Assembly: GCA_036557885.1 (NCBI GenBank) | Contig: DATBGS010000109.1 | Span: forward strand, 62,001 to 126,000 | Length of the DNA stretch: 64,000 nt | DNA from: DATBGS01 sp036557885 | GTDB lineage: Bacteria; Chloroflexota; Ktedonobacteria; Ktedonobacterales; DATBGS01 | Direction: 5' to 3' | Part shown: positions 35,042 to 43,737 of the stretch, piece after piece | Position numbering within the stretch: the first letter of the stretch is position 1 | How the letters are laid out: every line of letters starts with the position of its first letter | Position numbers and translations under genes: made by a program | The notes under the pieces: generated by a model | The model's database searches: none | What the model was told of the DNA's origin: nothing | Seen by the model: only the letters and a program-made list of their open reading frames with translations

Positions 35042-35302
35042 ATGAGCATGGATTATTCTCCATCATTTGATCCGGGCGTGCAAGCCCGCAGAAACATGCT
35101 GCGTATGGCTAGAAACCTGCGCGATCAGGGCCATGTCTACCAGGCGATCTATATCTTAAAACAACTGTTGAAGGACTATCCCGAAACCCCGGAGTCCCGT
35201 ATCGCTGTGCAGGACTATTCCCAGCTTGGCGAGCAATTCGAACGCAAGGGTATGCCCCACACGGCGTTTAGCATGTATCAATGGCTGGAGCAGCTTTCGT
35301 GA
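35042..35302 (+). CDS. Small helical (TPR-like) protein in the gvp operon
   Basis: 86 aa. NMLRMARNLRDQGHVYQAIY and LKQLLKDYPETPESRIAVQD read like one and a half tetratricopeptide repeats. No known gas vesicle protein matches. AGAAGGAGAAACGT precedes ATG 35042, so it is expected to be translated well. Its last 22 bases overlap gvpK, implying co-regulation. It could be a chaperone or adaptor in vesicle assembly; this is inference from position and helix pattern. Confidence 0.75.
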   Translation: MSMDYSPSFDPGVQARRNMLRMARNLRDQGHVYQAIYILKQLLKDYPETPESRIAVQDYSQLGEQFERKGMPHTAFSMYQWLEQLS

Positions 35303-35658
35303 AAAATGGAACGGAGATAGAACAACGTCTGAGCGGTGATCTGGAGGCGCTGGAGGCGTTCGCCGAACAACTCATCCAGCCCCAAAAGATACACCCACAA
35401 CGGATAGAAGCTAATGAATCGAATGTGGAGCAAGGGTTAGCCAGGCTGGTGCTCACGCTGATTGAACTGATTCGTCGGCTCCTGGAAAAACAGGCCATCC
35501 GTCGCATCGAGGCTGGGTCGCTTTCCGATGAGCAGATTGAGCGCATGGGGGAAACATTCTGCAAGCTGGAGCAGAAAATGGCCGAATTGAAAGCCACATT
35601 TGGCCTGGAAGAGGAAGACCTCAATTTGAACCTGGGGCCACTTGGTGACTTGATGTGA
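35281..35658 (+). CDS. gvpK: Gas vesicle protein GvpK
   Basis: 125 aa. ESNVEQGLARLVLTLIELIR, then RLLEKQAIRRIEAGSLSDEQ and IERMGETFCKLEQKMAELKA are the conserved GvpK core, ending in GLEEEDLNLNLGPLGDLM. GvpK is an accessory protein needed for normal vesicle growth. The frame opens at ATG 35281, inside the preceding gene. GTG 35299 is an alternative start. The N-terminal ~35 residues are variable in the family. Confidence 0.92.
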   Translation: MAGAAFVKNGTEIEQRLSGDLEALEAFAEQLIQPQKIHPQRIEANESNVEQGLARLVLTLIELIRRLLEKQAIRRIEAGSLSDEQIERMGETFCKLEQKMAELKATFGLEEEDLNLNLGPLGDLM

Positions 35659-35746
35659 GAAGGATAGGATTGCCAGCAAGGATTGTCAGCAGCGAATGGG
35701 TGCTGGCTTCCTGTCCTGAGTGGCAAGCAGAAAGAAGGAAGAGCAC

Positions 35747-36166
35747 ATGAGTCTCCCAGGCTATCGCCGAACGGTAGATGCTGATCAGCCTATTGGTCCA
35801 AACCGACGTGTTGGTGCCACCCAGACCGCCAACCTTGGCGAAATATTGGAGCGCGTGCTAGATAAAGGGATTGTCATTGCAGGCGACATCACCATTTCCC
35901 TGGGCGAGGTGGAGATCCTCAACATCAAAGTACGCTTGTTGATTGCTTCGATTGATAAAGCCCAGGAAATCGGCATTAACTGGTGGCAATCAGACCCCGC
36001 GCTCTCCTCGCGGGCAAAAAAGCTGGCTGAGGAAAATCGCCTGTTACGAGAGCGTCTGGATAGCCTGGAGCGCAGGCTTGCGCCCCCTGATGGAGAAACA
36101 AAAGATCGTGTTGCCGCCGAACCAGAAAAAGATACAGAAGCACAGCAGGAGGAGCAGGAAGCATAG
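35747..36166 (+). CDS. GvpA-family protein with coiled-coil tail (GvpJ-like)
   Basis: 139 aa from ATG 35747, which follows GAAGGAAGAG. After ~28 variable residues comes a GvpA-type core: LGEILERVLDKGIVIAGDIT, then SLGEVEILNIKVRLLIASID. A Leu/Arg/Glu coiled coil follows at about 88-112 (KKLAEENRLLRERLDSLERR), with an acidic Gln-rich end. This layout fits GvpJ or GvpS, minor proteins of the wall or nucleation complex. Confidence 0.88.
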   Translation: MSLPGYRRTVDADQPIGPNRRVGATQTANLGEILERVLDKGIVIAGDITISLGEVEILNIKVRLLIASIDKAQEIGINWWQSDPALSSRAKKLAEENRLLRERLDSLERRLAPPDGETKDRVAAEPEKDTEAQQEEQEA

Positions 36167-36193
36167 TTCTTCTTGGTAGAGAAAGAGGGTTGT

Positions 36194-36472
36194 ATGGCGC
36201 ACAAAAAACGCTATCTTCCGCGCTATCAATCTGCAATGGCGGGGGCAAGCCTGCTCATAGCTGAGCGTCGAATGCGCAAAAAGACTGGGGCAACCCTGGC
36301 CTCACCTCTAGGCTCCATGGGCAGACGGCTGTTAACCCACCGTGTCAGGGTACGCTCTCCAACAGGCTTAGCGATTCGTTTCGGGTCGCACCTAGCACGG
36401 CAGCGCATTCGCCAGCGCCTCTTCCCCCAAAAGGCCACACCACCACTAAAAAATGCTGCCGAGAGCAAATAA
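36194..36472 (+). CDS. Small basic protein at the end of the gvp operon
   Basis: 92 aa from ATG 36194. Very basic: about one residue in five is Arg or Lys, and acidic residues are few. SLGSMGRRLLTHRVRVRSP and IRFGSHLARQRIRQRLF are typical stretches. No domain was recognised. It follows the GvpJ-like gene by 27 bases and is followed by a small hairpin with a T-rich tail, so it appears to be the last gene of the operon. A positive partner for the many acidic Gvp tails is conceivable. Confidence 0.65.
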   Translation: MAHKKRYLPRYQSAMAGASLLIAERRMRKKTGATLASPLGSMGRRLLTHRVRVRSPTGLAIRFGSHLARQRIRQRLFPQKATPPLKNAAESK

Positions 36473-36481
36473 GCATCAAGC

Positions 36482-36502
36482 CAGGAATTTAGATAATTCC
36501 TG
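36482..36502 (+). terminator. Short hairpin after the gvp operon
   Basis: CAGGAATT (36482-36489) pairs exactly with 36495-36502 around a 5-base loop, followed by CTTCTCTTG. It is a weak intrinsic-terminator-like structure directly after the last gvp gene. Confidence 0.5.
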
Positions 36503-36840
36503 CTTCTCTTGCTGGCACACTTCATGCCCCTTGTCTTTACAAGTGAAAATGCACGCGCGTCCGCAAGTCTATTACTGGCCTGTGGGTCGCTTGCGCCCTG
36601 GCGCATGGGAAAAGTGCTGACGAAAGTCCGCCCGAAACGAGCAGTCTTCCCTGTAAAAGTCTTCCCTGTAAATTGGAATGAGAATCAAGCCCTCTGTTGT
36701 CACATGTGTGAGGCGACAGCACATGTCATGGTTGATGTGCCGCTCGTCTGGGGGTGGGGCAAGAGGGTTGGCAACATGGTGCGGACAAGATGGGTCGCGT
36801 TCGTGCGATGGGACAGCAGCGTTCAGAAAGGCTGACACCA
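36503..36840. other. Intergenic region with a 15-bp tandem duplication
   Basis: AGTCTTCCCTGTAAA occurs twice in direct tandem (36643-36672). No gene is evident: an open frame on the plus strand extends back from the next gene to 36754, but the better start is 36841. The promoter for the next gene probably lies here. Confidence 0.45.
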
Positions 36841-37803
36841 ATGAGTTCACAGCAACCATCAAAGCAGCCTCATTCAGGCAATGGGCGAAACACGGGGCAG
36901 ATCTCGCAAGCTGAGCTGATACAAGCGCTTCAGCCCATCATGTCGCAGTTGGAGCAGCAGATTGAGCAGATTGTCCAGGAACAGATGGAGCAGACCCGCG
37001 AGGGCACTGGCAAGATGTTCGAGCAGGTGCTCAAAGAGCCACAGAGTGGTGTGACCTCTGAGAGGGATCAGCCAGCAGGCACCGCTTCGCAGGAAAGTGC
37101 CCCCTCTGCGAACCAGCAGCCGTTGGGTCAGGCTCCAACCCAACCAGCCGAGAGACAGCAGGACTGGGCTGAGCAGCCAGAAGCGCAGCAGGCTCCACAA
37201 GAGCAGGGCGGCCAGGGACAGAATGGTAAATCGGACGAGGAGAGTGAGAGTCCCCTGGTAGCGGTGCTGCGACAGCAGGTGATCGATGCTATGGATCCCG
37301 TCCTCGATGATCTGCGGGAGAACATCGAGGAGGCGGTCGAGCAGCAGATCGACTACGTGCTCAAGATGGGTGAGGATGAACTGCACCGTCAGATCAACCA
37401 GGCGATAGAGCCGCTGCGCGATGAGGTGCAGAAGGAAACTGACCAGACGGTACAAGACGCAAAACGGGAACGTGAGCAGCCCCCGCAAACCAAGCTGCAA
37501 GAGGCGGTCCAGCGGACGGTCAAGGCACTGAAGAAGACGATGCAGTGGTTAGCCAGGACGCTGCGTTCTCTGCTCAAAACTGTTGTCGAACTGCTCAAGG
37601 CCGTCGTGAACTTGCTCGTGGTTATCCTGCTGGCCTTGTTTGAAGGTTTGAAGTCGCTGGGAGGGGCGGCAGGGCACGGCTTGCAGGCAATTGGGGGCGG
37701 CATTGCTGGTGTCATGAAGAAGATGGTCGGGAGTATGGCTAAAAAACTGGCTAAGGGCCTGATCCCAGAGCCGGAAATCGATCAGCAGAAGCAACCAGCG
37801 TAG
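36841..37803 (+). CDS. Coiled-coil protein with QALxP repeats and hydrophobic C-terminal helix (P3)
   Basis: 320 aa. The first repeat block is at 26-58 (ELIQALQPIMSQLEQQ). A Gln/Pro/Ala-rich spacer follows, then a second block at 145-207 with units RQQVIDAMDPVLDDL and RQINQAIEPLRDEVQ. Residues ~244-275 are a long hydrophobic helix (LLKTVVELLKAVVNLLVVIL), then a Gly-rich, Lys-containing amphipathic end. The repeat unit is the one seen in the genes at 28878, 29723 and 38070. The hydrophobic tail suggests binding to a membrane or to the hydrophobic-faced vesicle wall; this is inference. AAAGG precedes ATG 36841. Confidence 0.8.
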   Translation: MSSQQPSKQPHSGNGRNTGQISQAELIQALQPIMSQLEQQIEQIVQEQMEQTREGTGKMFEQVLKEPQSGVTSERDQPAGTASQESAPSANQQPLGQAPTQPAERQQDWAEQPEAQQAPQEQGGQGQNGKSDEESESPLVAVLRQQVIDAMDPVLDDLRENIEEAVEQQIDYVLKMGEDELHRQINQAIEPLRDEVQKETDQTVQDAKREREQPPQTKLQEAVQRTVKALKKTMQWLARTLRSLLKTVVELLKAVVNLLVVILLALFEGLKSLGGAAGHGLQAIGGGIAGVMKKMVGSMAKKLAKGLIPEPEIDQQKQPA

Positions 37804-37831
37804 CCATCCGTGTCATCGGCAAAATGACTGT

Positions 37832-37863
37832 GTGAATGCTCGGCAGAGCCATCGAGCACTCAC
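37832..37863 (+). terminator. Hairpin after the P3 gene
   Basis: GTGAATGCTCG (37832-37842) pairs with CGAGCACTCAC (37853-37863), 10 of 11 positions, followed by TCTTTAC. It is a probable terminator between the two plus-strand repeat-protein genes. Confidence 0.5.
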
Positions 37864-38069
37864 TCTTTACATGTCGCACGGCATGGCCGATTCACCTCTC
37901 ATGGGATTGAGGTCCAGCCCTCTTTCGGCTGCTTTGGCTATAGCTTAACCAGTGTCTGTGGCTTCCTAGTCGATGGACCAGCATCGGGGCGTACCGAGGG
38001 GAAGCAGCCATTTAGAAACCTCGAGTGGCGCGGTATCGCCTAAACCACGATCCCGATAAGGAGGCCAAC

Positions 38070-39116
38070 ATGGCATTCTCGCAGGACAGTGAGCGGCAGC
38101 AGCAGCCCCAGCCAGCCGAATCAGAGCATGTTCGATCTCATGGCTCGGATGCGCAAGCGGAACCAACCAACCTGGAGACGAAGAAAACTCCTGAGACGCA
38201 ACCGTCACAGAGAGGTGCTTCTGGAGCACGGACGTCGGCGCGAGGCAATACGATCCACAAGCCCAGAGCGCAATCGCCACAGGGAGCCACTGGAGAGGAG
38301 GCGCAAAGCACTGACGAGGGCTTCGGCCAGGCACTTGAGCAGCAAATCGCACAAGCACTCCAGCCCATGCTGGATGAATTTCGGCACCGGATGACACAGG
38401 AGTTGTCAGACCAGATGGCAATCAGGCCGAAACGTAGTGCCGGTGTGTCAGACACCAACCAGGAGGCAATGTACGCGCCAGACACGCAGGTGCCCGTTCA
38501 ATCCGCAGCACCGGAGGTTACGCCTCAGCAGAGTGAGGGTGAGCAGGCGCTCATACAGGTCCGGAATATCAAAGGGCGCCCGCAATCTGGAGTCCTTCCC
38601 TCCCTGGTGCAGATGGTGGGTCGCTCCAGTGCGCAGTGGCTCCAGTCGTTGCTAGTTGCTGGGTTGGGAGCACTCCTGGCCGAAGCGACGCACGCGGCTG
38701 TACAGCAGCGCGCAGAGCGGAGCCTGCACATCTTGCTCCAAAAGGCGTTCGAGGCTGCGCCACCCGATTTCGCCAACCAGGAGATTCAGAAGAAGGCCGA
38801 GCGCACACTCCAACTCATCTTGCGTGAGGCGCTTGATGCGGTATTTGCAGAAGGAGTGCGTACGTCTGTGCAGGAGGGAAGTAAGCAAACCATTCAGCAG
38901 TCGCTACGCGGGGACTTCGGCGGTGCCTTGAGAAAAGTCGAGGAGATGCCTAAGGTCATGATAGCAGCGCTCGTCATGGTGCTACGTCGCCACCAGCAGA
39001 CCATCCTTCGGCTTTTTCTAGCGCTCTTGCTCTTGGCAGTGGACTACTCTTTGGAGCAATCTGAGAAAACGAATGAGCAGGAGGGTCATCGCGGAGCGCC
39101 AGGATGCGCTCGATAA
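38070..39116 (+). CDS. Coiled-coil protein with QALQP unit and helical C-terminal half (P4)
   Basis: 348 aa from ATG 38070, which follows AAGGAGG. Residues 1-85 are polar and disordered-looking. One repeat unit sits at 91-105 (QQIAQALQPMLDEFR). After a linker, about 190-325 is helical, with two related segments (QRAERSLHILLQKAFEAA and KKAERTLQLILREALDAV), and the protein ends with a hydrophobic helix (LRLFLALLLLAVDYSL). No known domain was recognised. It is the fourth member of the repeat-sharing group around the gvp operon. Confidence 0.78.
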   Translation: MAFSQDSERQQQPQPAESEHVRSHGSDAQAEPTNLETKKTPETQPSQRGASGARTSARGNTIHKPRAQSPQGATGEEAQSTDEGFGQALEQQIAQALQPMLDEFRHRMTQELSDQMAIRPKRSAGVSDTNQEAMYAPDTQVPVQSAAPEVTPQQSEGEQALIQVRNIKGRPQSGVLPSLVQMVGRSSAQWLQSLLVAGLGALLAEATHAAVQQRAERSLHILLQKAFEAAPPDFANQEIQKKAERTLQLILREALDAVFAEGVRTSVQEGSKQTIQQSLRGDFGGALRKVEEMPKVMIAALVMVLRRHQQTILRLFLALLLLAVDYSLEQSEKTNEQEGHRGAPGCAR

Positions 39117-39786
39117 CTGGTTGGGGTGTGGGTAGTGGGCGTGGGAAGGGGGATGAAAGACAGAAAGGTTAGCAGCGCTCGTCTGCTTCGGACGAGTACG
39201 CCACTCTTCACCTAGCTAAAGGCCAGCGAGAACGTGGTGCGCGCTTGGATGCGTAAACTGAAGGCGGTACATCTGGTGTCACAGCGCAGATGAGGTCAGG
39301 GCAGAACCACCCTCTAAATCATAGAAAATAACTCTATCTTCTTGTTTAGGTGTGACAGATCCTGGCAATGAGGCATTGAATTGACCGCGCAAGCTTGCTG
39401 TTTGGCGTGTGCTAGATGGACTGCTGAGTTGCGGTTCAGTGGAGGAGCACCATGCAGCAAGGGGACGAGAGCCGCCTCTGTTGGCCCAAAGTTTCAGCCA
39501 GTGGAGGACTGGTTTCAACGAGAGCCAGCGAAGGCGCTTCGCATCAAGGTGACTACGCCCTGGGCAGGAGGAGCATAGCTAGGCAGTTAGTGCATCCCTC
39601 CAGCCGCTGCTAGCCGCAGCGGAGGGGAAGCGCTTCTTGGACACTCCTTCTGGTAAGCACGATCAAGACGGGATACATTCGGCGGAGGCAGCAGACATTG
39701 CTGACCCAGCACGGAGGCAGGCGGGATGAAACTGAGCGAGGCACTCAGTATCTATGGCACGGTACGGGAGTTCCAGAGCAAAGATT
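39117..39786. other. Gene-poor region of ~670 bp
   Basis: Only short, unconvincing open frames are present. A small CTCGTC-loop-GACGAG hairpin lies at 39178-39196 and may end the P4 transcript. No insertion sequence ends or RNA gene were recognised. It may hold remnants of degraded genes. Confidence 0.45.
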
Positions 39787-40299
39787 TCAGCGATCCGGAG
39801 CTGCACTGGCTCTAGCAGCCTGTTTGACGAGGCGTTCGATCTGCTTGAGGTGCGGCTGCTCGTGGCGAGCCAGCCACCGCCCATAGGTCAATATGGTTCG
39901 CTCAAGCACCTTTCCTGCCCCCTTCACTGTCGCCGAGCGTAACCAGTCTTCACGCGCCAGTGGCTTCAGGGCGGCTAGTAACTCGGCGCGCTGCGCGTCA
40001 AAGGCGGCAAGCGAGGTCTGGAAGTCCAGGGTGTCATAATCCGTCTTCTTGATCCAGGTGCGAGGATTGACCGCCCGCAGCGTTGGGTGGTCCTGGGCAA
40101 TGATCGTTCTGATGCAGTTCCCCCAGACGTCGGCACACGAGCGCAAGTGGGCCAGCACATCGTTGGCAGACCACCCACCGGACGTGGGCTTTGTCTGCAA
40201 TGCTTCGGGGGAAAGATCAGTGGTAAGTGCGGCGAGGCGCTGAGGCGTCTCTGCCAGCAGGATCAGCACTTGCAAACGAGTGAGTGATGGGTCGGGCAT
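39787..40299 (-). CDS. DinB-like family protein
   Basis: 170 aa from ATG 40299, set by AAGGAGGAATGTCCT. A four-helix bundle of the DinB/YfiT type: LLAETPQRLAALTTDLSPEA, then GGWSANDVLAHLRSCADVWG with the first metal-type His, and YGRWLARHEQPHLKQIERL with a further His pair near the C-terminus. Members include damage-induced and thiol-dependent metalloproteins; the substrate here is unknown. A second DinB-like gene lies at 41809. Confidence 0.82.
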   Translation of the reverse strand: MPDPSLTRLQVLILLAETPQRLAALTTDLSPEALQTKPTSGGWSANDVLAHLRSCADVWGNCIRTIIAQDHPTLRAVNPRTWIKKTDYDTLDFQTSLAAFDAQRAELLAALKPLAREDWLRSATVKGAGKVLERTILTYGRWLARHEQPHLKQIERLVKQAARASAAPDR

Positions 40300-40569
40300 A
40301 GGACATTCCTCCTTCATACAGGCCGCGCATCTCGCGGAGGATGGCAACAGATCAGCCGTAGCGCGGAGCCGTGTTCCCTGATTGGTGGCGCTCTCGATCT
40401 GTAAAAGGCTCAAAACTATTAAAGTTGTGTATGGAAAACACCTCCTCCCTGGAAAAAGGGGTCAAGCTGTTCTTTCTGGCACAATCCTCTGTATCTTTTG
40501 CTCGCGTATTTCAGAAGTAGCCAGCACAACTCGGATTCACTGTATTTCTTCCAACCTCCTCAGTTACGA

Positions 40570-41577
40570 TTACTTGGGCTGCCAGTAGGTAATCTTGACT
40601 GGTTGATTTGCTTGCAGCGATTCGAGTGCAGCCTCCGCAATGATCTGGGCGCGCAACCCATCCATCAGCGAGGGGTAAGCAACCTTTTTGCCCTCAACGG
40701 TGGAGATGAAAGCGTCCAGGGCCAGAGCAAAGCTGGGCGCGAGCCGGTCCAACCAGGCGGGATGCACTCCATCAGACATCACCTTTGAGCCGGTATAGAG
40801 GGAAACCTCGCGAGTTGGTTTGAGCCGGGACTGCACCATGCCGCCAGAGCCAAAGACCTCGATGCGTTCATCGTACCCATAGGTGGTGCGGCGACTATTG
40901 TCGATGTGGCACAGCGCGCCCGAGGGCATGCGGAGGATGAGCATCGACGTATCCACATCGCCTACCTCGCCAATGGCTGGGGCAACCAGTACCGCGCCAG
41001 CGGCATAGACTTCTCGGGGAGCTTCATCGGCAAGCCAGCAAGCCAGGTCGAAGAAGTGGATCGTCTGGTCGCGGAATTGCCCGCCAGACACTTTGACGTA
41101 GCTGATGGGCGGAGGCTCCTGGTCACGCGAGGTGAGGTGCATCATCTCCACCTTGCCGATCGCGCCTCGCTGGATAGCTTCACGCACGCCCAGGTGATTG
41201 GCGTCAAAACGACGGCTGAAGCCCATCATAATCGGGACATCGACATGAGCGGCTTCTTGCACCACCGCTTTGACGCGCTCCATATTCACATCAATCGGCT
41301 TTTCGCAATAGACCGGTTTATTCGCCTTGATCGCGCTGCTCAGTAACGCGGCATGGGTGTTGGTGGATGAAGCAATGAGCACTGCATCCACGTCATTCGC
41401 GGCCCAAACCTCCTCCACCGAGGAGGCGGCCTGCGCACCGAAACGGGATGCAGCTTGTTCACTCGCAGCACTATTGACATCATACACATAGCGCACTGTG
41501 GCCCGCGGATGAGCGGTGATATTGCTGGCGTGAATGGTACCAATCAAACCGACGCCGAACAGGGCAAATTGCACCAT
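40570..41577 (-). CDS. Gfo/Idh/MocA dehydrogenase, inositol 2-dehydrogenase-like
   Basis: 335 aa. The NAD-binding GVGLIGTIHASNI, the EKPIDVNMERV motif, and MMGFSRRFDANHLGVREAI (which in IolG-type enzymes carries active-site residues) are clear. GGQFRDQTIHFFDLACWL holds the family's catalytic Asp/His pair (D-x-x-I-H). The closest familiar family is myo- or scyllo-inositol 2-dehydrogenase. No other inositol genes are nearby, so the substrate is uncertain. It is a different subgroup from the sugar-nucleotide enzyme at 1974. Confidence 0.88.
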   Translation of the reverse strand: MVQFALFGVGLIGTIHASNITAHPRATVRYVYDVNSAASEQAASRFGAQAASSVEEVWAANDVDAVLIASSTNTHAALLSSAIKANKPVYCEKPIDVNMERVKAVVQEAAHVDVPIMMGFSRRFDANHLGVREAIQRGAIGKVEMMHLTSRDQEPPPISYVKVSGGQFRDQTIHFFDLACWLADEAPREVYAAGAVLVAPAIGEVGDVDTSMLILRMPSGALCHIDNSRRTTYGYDERIEVFGSGGMVQSRLKPTREVSLYTGSKVMSDGVHPAWLDRLAPSFALALDAFISTVEGKKVAYPSLMDGLRAQIIAEAALESLQANQPVKITYWQPK

Positions 41578-41746
41578 CGTGTCTCCCTCTTTTCATCCAA
41601 GCAAGACGAATTGGCGATAGCCCGTAATGTACGCAAAAACCTCATCCCAGGCTCTCCAAGCGGTTACACCTGCTCTGACTACTTGCGTCATCTGGCTTCA
41701 AAGCAGCGAGGTTCATCGCGTTTACCCCCCACTTTATGAACGGATG

Positions 41747-41794
41747 AGAGCATTTCCAAACCAGAACTCATGCTCCTCGGTTTGGAAATGCTCT
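41747..41794. terminator. 16-bp perfect hairpin between two minus-strand genes
   Basis: AGAGCATTTCCAAACC (41747-41762) is exactly complementary to 41779-41794 with a 16-base loop. It lies just after the stop of the DinB-like gene at 41809-42297. No T tract was found. It is probably a terminator or mRNA-end hairpin. Confidence 0.5.
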
Positions 41795-41808
41795 GGAAAA
41801 ACGCTGCG

Positions 41809-42297
41809 TTAGAGATCGAGTGCCGCTACTTGGTGTATCCCCAATGTGAAAGATACCTCGCCGCCGTGGTGGAGGTCATGTTTGATGGTGCTCCAGATGA
41901 TCCCTTGACGTGTGAATCTGTACGTTTGCTCGTCCTGCACCTCCGTGAAAACGTCCTCCAAGTCGGCAGGGGTCCAGCGAGCAAGCGCCATCTGAATCAT
42001 CTGCCAGGTGGCCTCCAGCCCACTTACTAACTCGGTGGCACTTCTGGGGGGTGTGCCCGGTACGTCCCATTGTTCCAATGGCGCCAGATCAGCATTGCCT
42101 TCTCCCAGGAGCAGATGAAAATTGCTGACCCGGCCACTCGTGATATGGGCCACATTTTCACCTATAGGGCGCAGATGTGGAGCGGCTCGCAGGGCGAGTT
42201 GTTCGGACGAGAGTGGGGCAATCGCCTTGATCAAGAGCGCCTGATAGGCATCCCACCCTTTGTAGAAAGACAGAAGGTTTGTTTGCTGTTCGGCCAT
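41809..42297 (-). CDS. DinB-family protein
   Basis: 162 aa. A DinB four-helix bundle with the three metal-type histidines in the expected places: GENVAHITSGR (first His), and IKHDLHHGGEVSFTLG near the end (the H-x-x-x-H pair). The C-terminal HGGEVSF(T)LG signature is common in the DinB/DUF664 group. The function is unknown; relatives act as metal-dependent thiol transferases or stress proteins. Start ATG 42297 with AGGAGA upstream. Confidence 0.85.
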   Translation of the reverse strand: MAEQQTNLLSFYKGWDAYQALLIKAIAPLSSEQLALRAAPHLRPIGENVAHITSGRVSNFHLLLGEGNADLAPLEQWDVPGTPPRSATELVSGLEATWQMIQMALARWTPADLEDVFTEVQDEQTYRFTRQGIIWSTIKHDLHHGGEVSFTLGIHQVAALDL

Positions 42298-43137
42298 AGA
42301 GGTCTCCTTTCCTATGCGTGTAACGGCACATGCCCTCTAAGAGTCTCTCACGAAAAGCGGTCACTTCTTGTCCGCATTCTGTTCTGGCCTGAGCATGCCT
42401 GGAAAGGCACTTCCCCACTTGAGTGAGTTTGGAAATGCCTTCAACGGATGACAAAAGTAGCCAGCACACCGGGAATGGTTGGAGGAGAACAGCAAACCAC
42501 AGACATCTGGGAAATATTTGGTAAGCCGCCAGGGCTTTCTCAAATTACTCCCGTCCCCCGATCACGAGGAATCCAGGGGCCGGGCGTCTGTTGGCCTACA
42601 GCGCTGGCGGTAGTGGCAGACCCGTGCCCGGTAACACATTTGCGCTGGCGCCAATAGGACTATGCCATCCGCTCGCGAGGTGTCCGCGGCAGCTTGGGCA
42701 GGGCCTGTTCTGGCTACTCTCGTCATATGCGCGAGCATTGGGTGTGGTGACTACTTCGATATCAGCACAGCAAAATGGCGCTCTCAGTAGATGATGCCCT
42801 TCTCCATCAGTTTGCAGGAAGGGTGCGTACAGGATAGAATCAAGCATGATCAGCCAGCTGTTCTGCTCTACCCCATCTCTGTGCCAGCCACTTTCGTCAT
42901 CGGTTCGGTAAAGTGAATTTGAACAAGCTGAATCTGAACTTTTGTATCCTGATGAAAATAGCCAATACAACAGAGGAGAGAAAGAAAGGGTACTACAGCC
43001 ATGGCAAAGCATCAGGTACTGGGGTTTGGGGGGTAACGGAACAGAAAGGTGGTTCTTGTAGTCTTCTTTTAGTAAACAGGTAGCTTGTGTTCCACGCTTG
43101 CATGCCCCCAGTCACAAGCAGGCAGGGGTGAACTGCT
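42298..43137. other. Gene-poor region of ~840 bp before the recombinase
   Basis: No gene is supported. The 14-mer AAGTAGCCAGCACA at 42455 also occurs at 40515, and GTTTGGAAATGC at 42428 echoes one arm of the hairpin at 41747-41794; both may be chance. It may mark the left border of the accessory island, but no terminal inverted repeat was recognised. Confidence 0.4.
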
Positions 43138-43737
43138 TCACTGCCTCTTTGTCTGTTTGACCTCTGCTGGAGTGCCTCGGTGCCCATTGAGATAGCGATA
43201 GAAGGTCGTGCGCGCAATCTGTAAAGTCTTGCAGATCTCCGCGACACTATGCTTCTGTTCTGCATACAACTGCTGAGCCAAGGCGAGCTTCTTTGGGTCG
43301 TAGCGCACGCTGCCTCGAGGGCGTCCTCCCTTGCGCCCACGAGCGCGCGCTGCCGCCAGCCCAGCTTGGGTTCGCTCAACAATTAAGGTGCGTTCAAATT
43401 CCGCGAGACTGCCAAAGATGTGGAAGATCAATTTGCCTCCGGGGGTGGTGGTATCAATGTTCTCTGTCAGGCTCTTGAACCCCACCCCGCGCTGCTCCAG
43501 GTCGTGAACGGTTTCGATCAAGTGTTTGAGCGAGCGGCCCAGGCGGTCAAGGCGCCAGACGACCAGCGTATCTCCGGCACGCAGATGCGAAAGTGCCTGT
43601 TCCAGCCCCGGGCGACGATCTGTGGATCCACTGATGGTATCCGTGTAGATCGGGGCACATTTTGCCGCAGTGAGGGCATCTTGCTGCAATGACAGCGTTT
43701 GGTCTGTGGTGGACACGCGCGCCTACCCAATCTCCAT
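43138..43737 (-). pseudogene. tnpR: Serine recombinase/resolvase with an in-frame TAG at codon 5
   Basis: Read from ATG 43737 (AGAGGT upstream) the frame is M-E-I-G-TAG-A-R-V-S-T-T-D-Q. The family consensus is I-G-Y-A-R-V-S, so a conserved Tyr codon has become TAG (43723-43725). After that the gene is intact for ~192 residues: the catalytic Ser in VSTTDQ, WRLDRLGRSLKHLIETVHDL, GSLAEFERTLIVERTQAGLA, and a C-terminal Hin-like helix-turn-helix (ICKTLQIARTTFYRYLNG). GTG 43716 could restart translation but would drop the first beta strand. It is related to the Tn3-type resolvases, consistent with the tnpA at 62431. Confidence 0.85.

Noticed and set aside
36643..36672. 15-bp perfect tandem duplication as a possible CRISPR or iteron
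   Set aside because: Only two directly adjacent copies with no spacer; more likely a replication slip.
36874..37500. Minus-strand 208-codon hydrophobic frame
   Set aside because: The same artefact as above, antisense to the Gln-rich P3 gene, which has a good start and the shared repeat.
40515..42468. 14-mer AAGTAGCCAGCACA at 40515 and 42455
   Set aside because: Two short matches in AT/GC-balanced noncoding DNA; no longer alignment around them, so not called a repeat element.
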